Source: Microtetraspora sp. NBRC 13810 (lineage in GTDB: Bacteria; Actinomycetota; Actinomycetes; Streptosporangiales; Streptosporangiaceae). Taken from it: DNA of 64,000 nt. Position numbers and translations under genes: made by a program. Below are positions 25,309 through 33,649 of the stretch, in pieces; position 1 is the first letter of the stretch, and each line of letters starts with the position of its first letter. Below the pieces are notes generated by a model. It saw nothing but the letters and a program-made list of their open reading frames with translations, was not told where the DNA came from and did no database searches. Where the stretch lies: the NCBI RefSeq assembly GCF_030268685.1, contig NZ_BSRQ01000018.1, positions 62,001 through 126,000 on the forward strand, read 5' to 3'.

Positions 25309-26475
25309 ATGGCACTGCAGCGGCACTTGGCACGACGGGGGTCACCGATGCGGATGCGGGGCGGCCGGGGCGCCCTCGCGGCCGCGGTGACGGCCACGGT
25401 CGCCGTCGCGGCGGGCCTGTGGGCCCTGCGCGACATCCCCGCCTCATTGGGCGCGGCGCCCTCCGGCGCGCGCGCCCGGCGGGTGCGCCGGTCCCCGCAG
25501 TTCGACGGCGAGGCGTTCCGCAACCCGGTGCCGGGCGCGGTGATCCCGCACGGCACCGGCAAGCGGGTGCTGCGCCAGCTGCTCTTCGACGACGACCACC
25601 GCGCGCCGCGCGGCACGGTGCCCGTCGTGCGGCCCTCGACCGGCCCGGCCGGGCCGCTCACCACGGGCGGGCTGCACGTCACCTGGATGGGCCACTCCAC
25701 CGCGCTGGTGGAGATCGAGGGCCGCCGGGTGCTGTTCGACCCGGTCTGGAGCGACCGCTGCTCGCCGTCCGCGCTGGCCGGCCCGCGCCGCGTGCACCCG
25801 GTGCCGCTGCCCATCGAACGGCTGCCGCACATCGACGCCGTGGTGATCTCGCACGACCACTACGACCACCTCGACCGGGCCACCGTGCGGACCCTCACCC
25901 GGACCAGGTCGGTGCCGTTCCTGGTGCCGCTGGGCGTGGGCGCGCACCTGGAGCGGTGGGGTGTGCCGCGGTCCCGGATCGTGGAGCTCGACTGGGAGGA
26001 GGACGCCACCGTCGGCGGGCTGCGCTTCACCGCGACCGCCGCCCGGCACTTCTCCGGGCGGGCCTTCGCCCGCAACCAGACGCTGTGGAGCTCGTGGGTC
26101 GTCGCCGGCCAGCGCAGGCGGGTGTTCTACACCGGCGACTCGGGCTACTTCGACGGCTACGCGGAGATCGGCCGGGCGCACGGCCCGTTCGACCTGACGC
26201 TCATCCAGATCGGCGCCTACAGTGCGGCCTGGCCCGACATCCACATGACGCCGGAGGAGGCCGTCGAGGCCCACCTCGACCTGCGCGGCGACGTGCTGCT
26301 CCCGGTGCACTGGGGCACGTTCAAGCTGTCCGTGCACCCGTGGAGCGAGCCCGTCGACCGGCTCTGGACCGAGGCCAAGGCCAGGGACGTGCGCCTGGTG
26401 GTGCCGCGTCCCGGCGAGCGGATCAGCGCCGACGACCCGCCGCCGGTGGACGGCTGGTGGCAGACCCTGGCCTGA
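25309..26475 (+). CDS. metallo-beta-lactamase-fold hydrolase, NAPE-PLD/UlaG-like, membrane-anchored, 388 aa
   Basis: A hydrophobic N-terminal segment (AAAVTATVAVAAGLWAL) anchors or exports the protein. The MBL motif HDHYDHLD, then ARHFSGR, GDSGYFDG and the late HWG give a full binuclear metal site. WMGHSTALVEIEGRRVLFDP is typical of the branch that includes N-acylphosphatidylethanolamine phospholipase D. The ATG at 25309 is preceded by GGAGAG; the longer in-frame version lacks a ribosome binding site. Substrate unknown; a lipid or lactone is a fair guess. Confidence 0.85.
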   Translation: MALQRHLARRGSPMRMRGGRGALAAAVTATVAVAAGLWALRDIPASLGAAPSGARARRVRRSPQFDGEAFRNPVPGAVIPHGTGKRVLRQLLFDDDHRAPRGTVPVVRPSTGPAGPLTTGGLHVTWMGHSTALVEIEGRRVLFDPVWSDRCSPSALAGPRRVHPVPLPIERLPHIDAVVISHDHYDHLDRATVRTLTRTRSVPFLVPLGVGAHLERWGVPRSRIVELDWEEDATVGGLRFTATAARHFSGRAFARNQTLWSSWVVAGQRRRVFYTGDSGYFDGYAEIGRAHGPFDLTLIQIGAYSAAWPDIHMTPEEAVEAHLDLRGDVLLPVHWGTFKLSVHPWSEPVDRLWTEAKARDVRLVVPRPGERISADDPPPVDGWWQTLA

Positions 26476-26499
26476 GCCCCCTGTCCTCGGGAGGAGGCC

Positions 26500-27591
26500 C
26501 TATGGGCGACCGCTGCGGTGGACCGCGGCGGCGAGCGCGGTGGTCCTGCGGACCGAGTCCCGCCACGACGAGCCCGCCGGGTGGGCGGTCAGCAGCACCA
26601 TGATCAGCCGGTCGTCCCGGCCGACGATCCCGGTGGTGTGCAGCACCGGCCGGCCGTAGTCGGGAACCGCGCGGTTGCCCGCCTGCCGTGCCGGGGTGAC
26701 CGCGACGGCCTGCCGTGCCGGGGTGACCGTGCCCGCCTGCCGTGCCGGGGTGACGGCGACGGCCTGTTGTGCCGGGGTGACGGCGGTGGCCTGGGGGAGG
26801 GGAGGGCGGCCGGCCGAGGGGCCGCCGCAGCGGACCGGGGGCGTGGTGCCGAAGCCGGACCAGCCCTGCTTGACCGCCCACGGGCGGCTGATCGCGTCCG
26901 GGATGCCGAAGGACTGGTCGAAACCGTCGCTGCCGCACTTCGTCGCCTTGCGCAGGTGACCCAGGACGAGCCCGCGCACCTTCGGGTCGGCGCGGTCGAA
27001 GAGGTAGCGGTAGGTCTTCGCGATGTCGTGGGCGCTGATCGAGGTGTAGCCCCAGAACCCGGGCAGGTCGTCCGGCGGCGGCGCGGTGTCGGAGAGCCCC
27101 AGCTTCCGCGCCATCCGCTGGATGATCTGCTTCCGGCCGCCGCGGTTCCAGAACGTGGTGGCCGCGTCGTCGTCGCTGGACCTCAGCATGACCCTGAGCA
27201 GGGCGGCGTCGGAGTCCGGGACGCTTCCGGCGCGCTCCAGGTGGTCGACGGCGATGAGGATCTTGACCACCGACGCCGACCTGAACGGGCGGTGCGCGTT
27301 ACGCTGCGCGGTGATCTTCCCCGTCCTGCGGTCGAACACGACGTAGCCCGCCGTGGTCCCGGGCGGCACCTTCACCCCGGGCCTCGCCTCACGCCCGGCG
27401 GCGGACGCGGCGGGGCGCTCCGCGGCCGGCTCCGCCGGAGACTGCGGAGCGGCCCCGGCGGTGCTCCCGGGCGCCGCCCCGGCCGGGGGCCTGGGCGGCG
27501 CGGGGGCCGCGTCCGGCTCGGCGTGCGCGCACCCGGCGACGACTGGCAGGGCGGCCGCCGCGACCAGCCACGGCTTCCAACGACGTCTCAT
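26500..27591 (-). CDS. serine-hydrolase (class A beta-lactamase fold) lipoprotein with minisatellite, 363 aa
   Basis: Cys21 in VVAGC is the lipid-attachment site, followed by an Ala/Pro-rich linker to residue 72. The penicillin-binding fold shows S107-V-V-K110 (SASVVK), S139-D-D in place of the usual SDN, and KQG (VKQGWSG) in place of KTG. The triad is thus degenerate at two positions. Between KQG and the last strands lies an insertion with four copies of AVTPARQA(V/G). The protein may be a cell-wall-associated peptidase or a non-lytic homologue rather than a true beta-lactamase. The start ATG at 27591 begins MRRRWKPWLV. Confidence 0.8.
   Translation of the reverse strand: MRRRWKPWLVAAAALPVVAGCAHAEPDAAPAPPRPPAGAAPGSTAGAAPQSPAEPAAERPAASAAGREARPGVKVPPGTTAGYVVFDRRTGKITAQRNAHRPFRSASVVKILIAVDHLERAGSVPDSDAALLRVMLRSSDDDAATTFWNRGGRKQIIQRMARKLGLSDTAPPPDDLPGFWGYTSISAHDIAKTYRYLFDRADPKVRGLVLGHLRKATKCGSDGFDQSFGIPDAISRPWAVKQGWSGFGTTPPVRCGGPSAGRPPLPQATAVTPAQQAVAVTPARQAGTVTPARQAVAVTPARQAGNRAVPDYGRPVLHTTGIVGRDDRLIMVLLTAHPAGSSWRDSVRRTTALAAAVHRSGRP
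26681..26788 (-). repeat. 27-bp tandem repeat, four copies
   Basis: Units at 26681, 26708, 26735 and 26762 are nearly identical and encode nine residues each (AVTPARQAV and variants) in the serine-hydrolase lipoprotein. The first three share GCCTGCCGTGCCGGGGTGAC. Confidence 0.85.
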
Positions 27592-27662
27592 CCCGCCCTT
27601 TTACCAGATTCCGCCGCCGGGAGTCCGCCGATCAGGACACGGCCGGTCCCGCGCGGGGACGG

Positions 27663-28103
27663 TCAGGGCAGCCGCTCCAGCACCACGACGGGGATCTCCC
27701 TGTCGGTCTTGGTCTGGTACTCGTCGTAGGCCGGCCACGCGGCGGTCATCGTCCGCCACATCTCCGGCTTCTCCTCCGGCGTCGCCGTGCGCGCCCGCGC
27801 CCGGAACCTGTCGGCCTTGACCTGGACCTCGACCTCGGGGTTCGCCTGGAGGTTGAGGTACCAGGCGGGCGGGGCGTCGGAGCCGCCCTTGGAGGCGACG
27901 AGCAGGTAGTCGTCGCCGGACCGCTGGTAGATGAGGGGCGTGGAGTGCCGCTCGCCGCTCCTGCGGCCGGTGGTGGTGAGGATCAGCGTGACCGTCCCCT
28001 GCCACTCGTGGCCCTCTTCGCCGTCGGTGGCTCGATAACGCTTGACATGCTCTTCGCCGTACAGCATGGTGGCCTGCCTTTCGATCCTTGGCACATCGCT
28101 CAC
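27663..28103 (-). CDS. F420-dependent nitroreductase-family (Ddn/DUF385) protein, 146 aa
   Basis: The split-barrel family signature is clear: LILTTTGRRSGERHSTPLIY, then LLVASKGGSDAPPAWYLNL and NPEVEVQVKADRFRARA. Members use deazaflavin F420 to reduce small molecules or just bind it. The GTG at 28103 overlaps the stop of the acetyltransferase gene (GTGA); a later ATG (MLYGEEHVKRY) is an alternative. Length is normal. Confidence 0.9.
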   Translation of the reverse strand: MSDVPRIERQATMLYGEEHVKRYRATDGEEGHEWQGTVTLILTTTGRRSGERHSTPLIYQRSGDDYLLVASKGGSDAPPAWYLNLQANPEVEVQVKADRFRARARTATPEEKPEMWRTMTAAWPAYDEYQTKTDREIPVVVLERLP

Positions 28104-28663
28104 CTACCCAGCGCGCGGTGCCCCTCCCACTCGTCGTCGAGTGCGGAGTGCACGATCGAGTCGCGCCAGGCCCCCCGGGCCCGTACGTGGTGGCGGATCC
28201 GGCCCTCCTCCACCATTCCGGCGGTCAGCATCGCGAGCTGGGCGGCCGTGTTGGCGGGGGCGCGGGCGCCCCACATCCGGTGCAGGCCGAGCATCCTGAA
28301 CCCGTAGTGCAGCACCAGCCGGACGAGGTCGCTTCCCTGACCCCGCCCCCAGTGGTCGGGACGCAGACCGAGGCCGATCTCCGCGCTGTGCGGGTGATCG
28401 GCCTCGATCCGGATCCGTGCCACTCCGATGACCTGGCCGGTGTCCAGTTCGATCACCGACATCAGGTGGATCTGGCGTGGGTGCTCCGCCGCCGCGTCGA
28501 GCGCCTGGGCGATCATCCGCTCGACCTGTCCCCTGGTCCAGGGATCGAAGGGCATGTGCTCGGTGGCGGCGGGATCGCCGTAGACGGCGAGGAGCGCGTC
28601 GGCGTCCTGTGGGCGCACCTGGCGCAGCCCCAGGCCCTTGCCGGTGATCTCGAAGCCGCACAT
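28100..28663 (-). CDS. GNAT-family N-acetyltransferase (RimJ/RimL-like), 187 aa
   Basis: The pattern LGLRQVRPQDADALLAVYGD at the N-terminus, IGVARI, EIGLGLRPDHWGRGQGSDLV (acetyl-CoA loop) and HRMWGARAPANTAAQLAM is typical of GNAT enzymes that acetylate N-termini or small amines. It is the first gene of a two-gene operon with the F420-type protein. The target is unknown. Confidence 0.88.
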   Translation of the reverse strand: MCGFEITGKGLGLRQVRPQDADALLAVYGDPAATEHMPFDPWTRGQVERMIAQALDAAAEHPRQIHLMSVIELDTGQVIGVARIRIEADHPHSAEIGLGLRPDHWGRGQGSDLVRLVLHYGFRMLGLHRMWGARAPANTAAQLAMLTAGMVEEGRIRHHVRARGAWRDSIVHSALDDEWEGHRALGR

Positions 28664-28721
28664 GGGGCGACGTTAACCCCTAATCCACCACAGATCTAGC
28701 TATAACCCCCTGAAATATGAT

Positions 28722-29132
<411 letters not shown>

Positions 29133-29182
29133 GAGTACTCCCAATATCCCGATTTAGTACGCGATGGGTGACGGACAGATTG

Positions 29183-29203
29183 ATTGTGCACAATTTAATT
29201 GTG
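29183..29203. promoter_or_regulatory. OhrR-type operator
   Basis: CACAATT-T-AATTGTG at 29189-29203 is a perfect inverted repeat with one central base, close to the TACAATT-AATTGTA class known for OhrR. It overlaps a second palindrome, ATTGTGCACAAT, at 29183-29194, giving three ATTGTG half-sites in 21 bp between ohr and ohrR. Confidence 0.75.
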
Positions 29204-29228
29204 TGTCGTCAAGGTGTATCGTTCCCTC

Positions 29229-29672
29229 ATGGAGTCCGACTGGCTACTGCTCGACCGGCAGCTCTGCTTCGCCGTGCACGCCGCGTCGCGTGCCTTCGAC
29301 GGCGCCTACCGGCGTGTGCTCGGCGGTCTTGGTCTGACCTATCCGCAATACCTGGTGATGCTCGTGCTGTGGGAGCGCGAGCCGGTGACCGTCAAGGAGC
29401 TCGGCACGGCGCTGCGGCTGGACTCCGGCACGCTCTCCCCGCTGCTCAAGCGGCTGGAGGCGGCGGGTTTCGTGCGCCGCGAGCGCAGCCGGGCGGACGA
29501 GCGGTCCGTGCTGGTGCGGCTGACGCCCGAGGGGCGGCGGCTCAAGGAGCGGGCGGCGGACGTGCCGAAGACGATCGTCGGCTCCAGCGGGCTCGACCCG
29601 CGCGAGCTGGCCGAGCTCCGGTCCACCCTGCGGCGGCTCACCGCGACCCTTGACGCGGCCGTCGGTGCCTGA
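29229..29672 (+). CDS. ohrR: MarR-family organic peroxide sensor, 147 aa
   Basis: A winged-helix repressor. C13 (LLDRQLCFAVHAASRAF) is the conserved peroxide-sensing cysteine of OhrR, and the recognition region LGTALRLDSGTLSPLLKRLE and wing VRRERSRADERSVLV are typical. The start ATG at 29229 gives the standard N-terminus (MESDWLLLDRQLC). Oxidation of C13 should release the operator at 29183-29203. No second cysteine is visible, which points to the one-Cys type. Confidence 0.93.
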   Translation: MESDWLLLDRQLCFAVHAASRAFDGAYRRVLGGLGLTYPQYLVMLVLWEREPVTVKELGTALRLDSGTLSPLLKRLEAAGFVRRERSRADERSVLVRLTPEGRRLKERAADVPKTIVGSSGLDPRELAELRSTLRRLTATLDAAVGA

Positions 29673-29697
29673 GCACGGAGCGGGCGGCGGAGCCGGC

Positions 29698-30786
29698 ATG
29701 AACGTGACGGTGCTGACCGGGCCCGGGCTCGTCGCCGACCCCGACCTGGTGGAGAAGCTGGCCGGCCGCGAGTTCCGCGCCCTCGGCGTCCACGGGCGGG
29801 TGGCCGCCGCCGGGAGCGTGCCGGCCCTCGGCAGGCTGATCGGCGCCGCGGACGCGGGGGCGCTGGTGGTGCTGCCCGGCCCGGACCCCGAGGCCAGGCG
29901 GCTGATGACGCTGCACGGCCCGCACACGCCGCGCACCGTCTGGCTCGACCTGCACCGCACCGGCCCGCTCCCGGTGGCCGGCGGCGCCGCCCACCTGCAC
30001 GGCCGCGGCCTGTGGGGCCTCACCTGGGCGGTACGGCACGCCGTGCACCGCCTGCGCCGCCCCGCCCGCAGGATCCCGTACGGTCTGCACCCCGACCAGT
30101 GGGGAGAGCTCCGGCTGCCCGGCGGCATGGGCGAGCGGGTTCCACCGGTGACGGTGCTCATCCACGGCGGCAACTGGCGTTCGCCGTGGGGCGCCGACAC
30201 GATGGACGCGCTCTGCGTCGACCTGGCCGACCGCGGGTTCGCCGCCTGGAACCTCGAATACCGCCGCCCCGACGTGCACGGCTGGGCGGCCACCACCTCC
30301 GACGTCCGCGCCGGGCTGGCCGCCCTGGACCGCTTCCCCGCCCAGCTCCAGCGGGTGGACCTGCGGCGGGTGGTGGTGCTCGGGCACTCGGCCGGCGGGC
30401 AGCTCGCGCTGCGCGTCGCGGCCGAGGCGCCGGAGACCGTCACCCTGGCCGTCTCGCTGGCCGGGGTGTTCGACCTGGCCGAGCAGGACCGGCGGCACTA
30501 CGGCAACGGCGCCGTGCGCGACGCGCTCGGCGGCGGCCACGCGGAGCTGCCCGGCCTCTACGCCGCGGCCGATCCGCTGGCGCGGCTGCCGCTCGGCGTG
30601 CCGCAGGTCGTCGTCCAGGGCGCCGACGACGAGCCGGACCTCGTCGACGCCGGGCGGCGCTACGCCCGCGCGGCCGGCAGGGAGGCCGTCTACCTCGAAG
30701 GACCGGGCGACCACTTCGACGTCATCGACCCCGCCTCGCACCTGTGGCTGGACACCGCCGAGCAGATCGTCAAGTCACTGGGCTGA
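29698..30786 (+). CDS. kynurenine-formamidase-like alpha/beta hydrolase with extra N-terminal domain, 362 aa
   Basis: The C-terminal domain (about 145-362) has the HGGNW oxyanion motif (H156), nucleophile S231 in GHSAGG, an acidic residue in GADDEPD and H339 in GDHFDVID. HGGxW is the mark of arylformamidases, which hydrolyse N-formylkynurenine. Tryptophan 2,3-dioxygenase, the enzyme for the previous step, is encoded 560 bp away. Residues 1-128 are an extra domain; its pattern (VTVLTGPGLVADPDL; VWLDLHRTGPL; GRGLWGLTWAVRHAV) recalls a degenerate type II dehydroquinase fold. The ATG at 29698 has GGAG upstream. The gene overlaps the convergent lrp gene by 12 bases. Confidence 0.75.
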   Translation: MNVTVLTGPGLVADPDLVEKLAGREFRALGVHGRVAAAGSVPALGRLIGAADAGALVVLPGPDPEARRLMTLHGPHTPRTVWLDLHRTGPLPVAGGAAHLHGRGLWGLTWAVRHAVHRLRRPARRIPYGLHPDQWGELRLPGGMGERVPPVTVLIHGGNWRSPWGADTMDALCVDLADRGFAAWNLEYRRPDVHGWAATTSDVRAGLAALDRFPAQLQRVDLRRVVVLGHSAGGQLALRVAAEAPETVTLAVSLAGVFDLAEQDRRHYGNGAVRDALGGGHAELPGLYAAADPLARLPLGVPQVVVQGADDEPDLVDAGRRYARAAGREAVYLEGPGDHFDVIDPASHLWLDTAEQIVKSLG

Positions 30787-31212
30787 GGTCACCGGACGAT
30801 AGGGGACCGGGCTGGACAGCACCATCATGCTGGAGGGCTGCCCGTAGGGGGCGAGCCGGTCGATCAGCTCCTCGAAGCCGGGCATCGAGGCGGTGGCGAC
30901 GCGGAGCAGGCAGCACGTGTCGCCGGTGACCCGGTGCACCTCCATGATCTCCGGCCAGGCGAGGGCCTGCTGGTCGCGCAGAACGCAGCGCGGCCCGTAG
31001 CACGACATCCGGATCAGCGCGCTCACCGCGCGGCCGGCCCGGGCGAGGTCGACCCTGGCGTGGTAGCCGGAGATGACCCCGCTCTCCTCCAGCCGCCGCA
31101 CCCGCTCGGCGACCGCGGGGGCCGACATGTGCACCCGCCTGGCCAGCTCGCTGTAGGACAGCCGGGCGTCCGCCTGCAACTCGCCCAGCAGCGCCCAGTC
31201 CATCGCGTCCAT
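30775..31212 (-). CDS. Lrp/AsnC-family regulator, 145 aa
   Basis: An N-terminal helix-turn-helix (LSYSELARRVHMSAPAVAER) is followed by an effector-binding RAM domain (IMEVHRVTGDTCCLLRVATA). Lrp-type proteins sense amino acids, and the position between formamidase and tryptophan dioxygenase genes suggests tryptophan or kynurenine. Several starts are packed together (GTG 31218, ATG 31215, 31212, 31203); GGAGG just before 31218 best fits ATG 31212. It probably controls itself and the divergent dioxygenase gene. Confidence 0.9.
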   Translation of the reverse strand: MDAMDWALLGELQADARLSYSELARRVHMSAPAVAERVRRLEESGVISGYHARVDLARAGRAVSALIRMSCYGPRCVLRDQQALAWPEIMEVHRVTGDTCCLLRVATASMPGFEELIDRLAPYGQPSSMMVLSSPVPYRPVTSAQ

Positions 31213-31231
31213 CATCACCCTCCGTCACTCT

Positions 31232-31267
31232 GAAGGCGGAACCGGACAATCGCCTTCCGATCGGAAG
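31232..31267. promoter_or_regulatory. palindromes between the lrp and tryptophan dioxygenase genes
   Basis: CTTCCGATCGGAAG (31254-31267) is a perfect 14-bp palindrome. GAAGGCG (31232-31238) and CGCCTTC (31251-31257) form a second inverted repeat overlapping it. They lie just upstream of the lrp start and are candidate Lrp/AsnC operators. Confidence 0.5.
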
Positions 31268-31348
31268 CCCGGATCCGGGGAACCACGATAGACCCATCTT
31301 CTCCGGGCGCCCAGCGGTGTTACACGATGGGGGTGTGAAGGAGGAGTC

Positions 31349-32191
31349 ATGATCACGGAGAAGGAGCGGGCGGCCACGGCGGCGGGGAACCACGGAAGCC
31401 CGACGCTGGACTTCGGGCGGGCCACGCCGTACGACGAGTACGTGGGCACCGCCGTCCTGCACGGCCTCCAGCGGACGGTCACCGACGTGCCCGAGGAGCG
31501 CGTCTTCCTGGTCACCACGCAGGTCATGGAGCTCTACTTCGGGTTGCTGCGGGCCGAGTGGCGGCTCGCGCAACGGCACCTCGACGGCGACGACGTGACC
31601 GGGGCGACGGCGACCCTGCGGCGCAGCGTGTGCCACTTCGAGCCGCTGAACGCGGCCTGGGCGTCCCTGGGCAGGCTCACCCCGCAGCGGTTCAACCTGT
31701 TCAGGGACCAGCTGGGGGAGGCGTCGGGATTCCAGTCGGCGATGTACCGGCATGTGGAGTTCCTGCTCGGCAACAAGTCCGAGCCGCTGACCCGCCCGCA
31801 CCGGAGCGTGCCCGGCGCGTACCGCGAGCTGACCGAGGCGCTTGCCGCGCCCAGCCTGTACGACACCGCGCTGGCGCTGCTCGCCAGGCACGGCTACCCA
31901 GTGCCCGCCGCCGTGCTGGAGCGCGACCTGACCGCCGCCTACCGGCCGGGGGCGGAGGTCGAGGCGGCCTGGCGGGCGGTCTACGAGCGCGGGGAACTGG
32001 TCGAGCTGGCCGAGACGCTGGTGGACGTGGCCGGCCGCTTCGCGGAGTGGAAGCACCGCCATCTGCTCGCCGTGCGCAGGTCGATGGGGGCCAAGCCGGG
32101 TTCCGGCGGTTCCAGCGGGCTCGCCTGGCTGGAGCGCAGCCTGGCCAGGGAGGTCTTCCCCGAGCTGTGGACGGCCCGCACCGCCATGTGA
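31349..32191 (+). CDS. kynA: tryptophan 2,3-dioxygenase-family heme enzyme, 280 aa
   Basis: The family motifs are WKHRHLLAVRRSMG, with H238 as the proximal heme ligand, GSGGSSG, and SGFQSAMYRHVEFLLGN with the substrate-binding Arg. The enzyme should open the indole ring of tryptophan to N-formylkynurenine, fitting the formamidase-like gene nearby. At the position of the active-site His of classical enzymes (His55 in Xanthomonas) this protein has T57 (FLVTTQVMELYF). Related heme enzymes with other aromatic substrates exist, so the exact reaction is less certain. AAGGAGGAG precedes the ATG. Confidence 0.85.
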   Translation: MITEKERAATAAGNHGSPTLDFGRATPYDEYVGTAVLHGLQRTVTDVPEERVFLVTTQVMELYFGLLRAEWRLAQRHLDGDDVTGATATLRRSVCHFEPLNAAWASLGRLTPQRFNLFRDQLGEASGFQSAMYRHVEFLLGNKSEPLTRPHRSVPGAYRELTEALAAPSLYDTALALLARHGYPVPAAVLERDLTAAYRPGAEVEAAWRAVYERGELVELAETLVDVAGRFAEWKHRHLLAVRRSMGAKPGSGGSSGLAWLERSLAREVFPELWTARTAM

Positions 32192-32312
32192 GACGGCTGA
32201 AAATTTCATCCGCCACCATGCCGCTGACCTGCGAGGATGTGCCTCCGACAAGGGCTGGGCGGGCGGCGCCTCGGTGCCGGCCGGATGCGGACGTAACCTC
32301 CCAATGCATGCA

Positions 32313-32326
32313 TGGGAGCGCTCCCG
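32313..32326. promoter_or_regulatory. CebR/CelR-type operator (cellulose utilisation)
   Basis: TGGGAGCGCTCCCG matches the TGGGAGCGCTCCCA operator of the LacI-family cellobiose regulators CebR (Streptomyces) and CelR (Thermobifida) at 13 of 14 positions. No intact gene begins downstream of it on the plus strand; the LPMO gene reads toward it from the other side. Confidence 0.65.
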
Positions 32327-32420
32327 CACGTCTCGCCGGACCAAGGAGGTGAGGCCGCTCAAGAAGTGGCCACCACTCGCGTGCAACACCTGCCCCTGCG
32401 AAGGGCACCGCCCGGATATT

Positions 32421-32463
32421 CAGCACGGCCGGTCGCGGAGAACCTCCGAGACCGGCCGTGCTG
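32421..32463. terminator. bidirectional terminator between the dioxygenase and LPMO genes
   Basis: CAGCACGGCCGGTC pairs perfectly with GACCGGCCGTGCTG (14 bp), with an inner CGGAG/CTCCG stem. TCTTGCCGTTTT follows on the plus strand. It lies 53 bp past the LPMO stop on the minus strand. Confidence 0.75.
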
Positions 32464-32515
32464 TCTTGCCGTTTTCGCGATTTCGCCTCAGATCAGCCTC
32501 GGGTCAACCCTCGGG

Positions 32516-33649
32516 TCACCCGCAGCTGATGTTCGTGAAGGACGGGGAGCCCGAGCCGGTCGCGAGGAATCCGGCGTTCGCCGACGCCCCCGGGGCCAGG
32601 GTTCCGTTCCACGCCGCCGCGTGGATCATCGCCGTGGTCCCGCTCTGCATGTGCGTGCCGTTCCAGCTCTGGCTGATGGTCACGCCCGCCGGTTGGGTCC
32701 ACTGCACGTACCAGTTGTTGATCGGGCTCGTGCCGGTGTTGCGGATCGTCACCGCCCCCTGGAACCCGTCGCTCCAGGTGGTGGTGGCCGTGACGGTGGC
32801 GGTGCAGGACGCCGGGTCCGGCGGGACGGTCGGCGTCACCGTGGGGGTCACCGTGGGGGTCACCGTCGGGGGCACCGTGGGCGTGACCGTGGGATTGGCG
32901 GTGGGCGTCACCGGCGGGGTGGTGCCGTTCGGGCCCACGCCGGTGACCTGGCCGTTGCCGCCGTCGAAGGTGACGTCGGAGCAGCTGTAGAAGTTCTCCT
33001 GGCTGTCGGAGCGGATCCAGTGCACGAAGATGATGTGCCTGCCGGACTTGCCGGAGGGAAGCTGGGCGTTCCAGTAGTAGTAGTTGAGCGCTCCGGGCGG
33101 GCCGGACTGGGGCGGGTTGGTGACCGTGTTGAACCGCTCCAGGTCGCTCCAGGCCAGCGGGGCGTTGGGGTTCCAGCCGTTCCTGGTGACGTAGAGGTCG
33201 AACCTGCCCGGATGGTGCGCCCAGTTGCTGAACCGCCACTGGATGTTCGCCCCGGAGGTCAGGTGGGTCAGCGGCCAGTCCGTCCGGGCCGCGTTGTAGG
33301 CCGCGTACTTCGTGGTGCCGGCGCCGCAGATCTGGCCGTCGGGGATGAACCCGCTGGTCCGGCCGTTGGCGTCGGAGCGAAGCACGCTGTACCAGTCGTA
33401 CAGCGGCTGCTGGCCGCCCTGGTTGACCGCCGCCGCGCAGGCGGGGTTGTAGGGGATGATCTGCCCGTTGGCCCGCAGGCCGTCCTGGTAGCACAGCCAG
33501 GTGCGGCTGCCGGGCACCATCGCGGCGCCGTGCGCGTCCGCCTCGTCGGGCAGGGTGATGAGCGCCGTCACCAGGGCGACCACCCCGGCCAGGGCGAACA
33601 GCCACAGGCGCCGCCGGAAGGCGGTCACCCCGTCGGTTCTGGATGTCAC
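32516..33649 (-). CDS. secreted AA10 lytic polysaccharide monooxygenase with CBM2, 377 aa
   Basis: A copper enzyme that oxidatively cleaves cellulose or chitin outside the cell. The signal peptide ends at residue 39 (EADA), exposing H40 as the N-terminal copper ligand (HGAAMVPGSRTW). The second His of the brace is H145 or H146 in WAHHPGRFDLYVT. The catalytic domain ends near residue 236. A Thr/Pro/Val linker follows, then a CBM2 (about 278-377) with surface tryptophans and terminal cysteines (ASCTATV, NISCG). CBM2 and the nearby CebR-type operator suggest cellulose. The GTG at 33649 has AAAGGA upstream. Confidence 0.94.
   Translation of the reverse strand: MTSRTDGVTAFRRRLWLFALAGVVALVTALITLPDEADAHGAAMVPGSRTWLCYQDGLRANGQIIPYNPACAAAVNQGGQQPLYDWYSVLRSDANGRTSGFIPDGQICGAGTTKYAAYNAARTDWPLTHLTSGANIQWRFSNWAHHPGRFDLYVTRNGWNPNAPLAWSDLERFNTVTNPPQSGPPGALNYYYWNAQLPSGKSGRHIIFVHWIRSDSQENFYSCSDVTFDGGNGQVTGVGPNGTTPPVTPTANPTVTPTVPPTVTPTVTPTVTPTVPPDPASCTATVTATTTWSDGFQGAVTIRNTGTSPINNWYVQWTQPAGVTISQSWNGTHMQSGTTAMIHAAAWNGTLAPGASANAGFLATGSGSPSFTNISCG

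Larger units (their letters stand above)
32192..32515. other. intergenic stretch with CebR-type operator, orphan ribosome binding site and terminator
   Basis: It lies between the convergent dioxygenase and LPMO genes. It contains a CebR-type palindrome (32313-32326), an isolated AAGGAGG (32343-32349), and eight bases later CTC-AAG-AAG-TGG-CCA, where a start codon and a signal peptide would be expected. The frame then runs into a hairpin at 32421-32463. It looks like the promoter and first codons of a lost secreted cellulase gene. This is an inference only. Confidence 0.35.

Noticed and set aside
32830-32900. CRISPR-like short repeats
   Set aside because: They are codons of the Thr/Pro/Val linker of the LPMO. 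No array with regular spacers occurs anywhere in the window.
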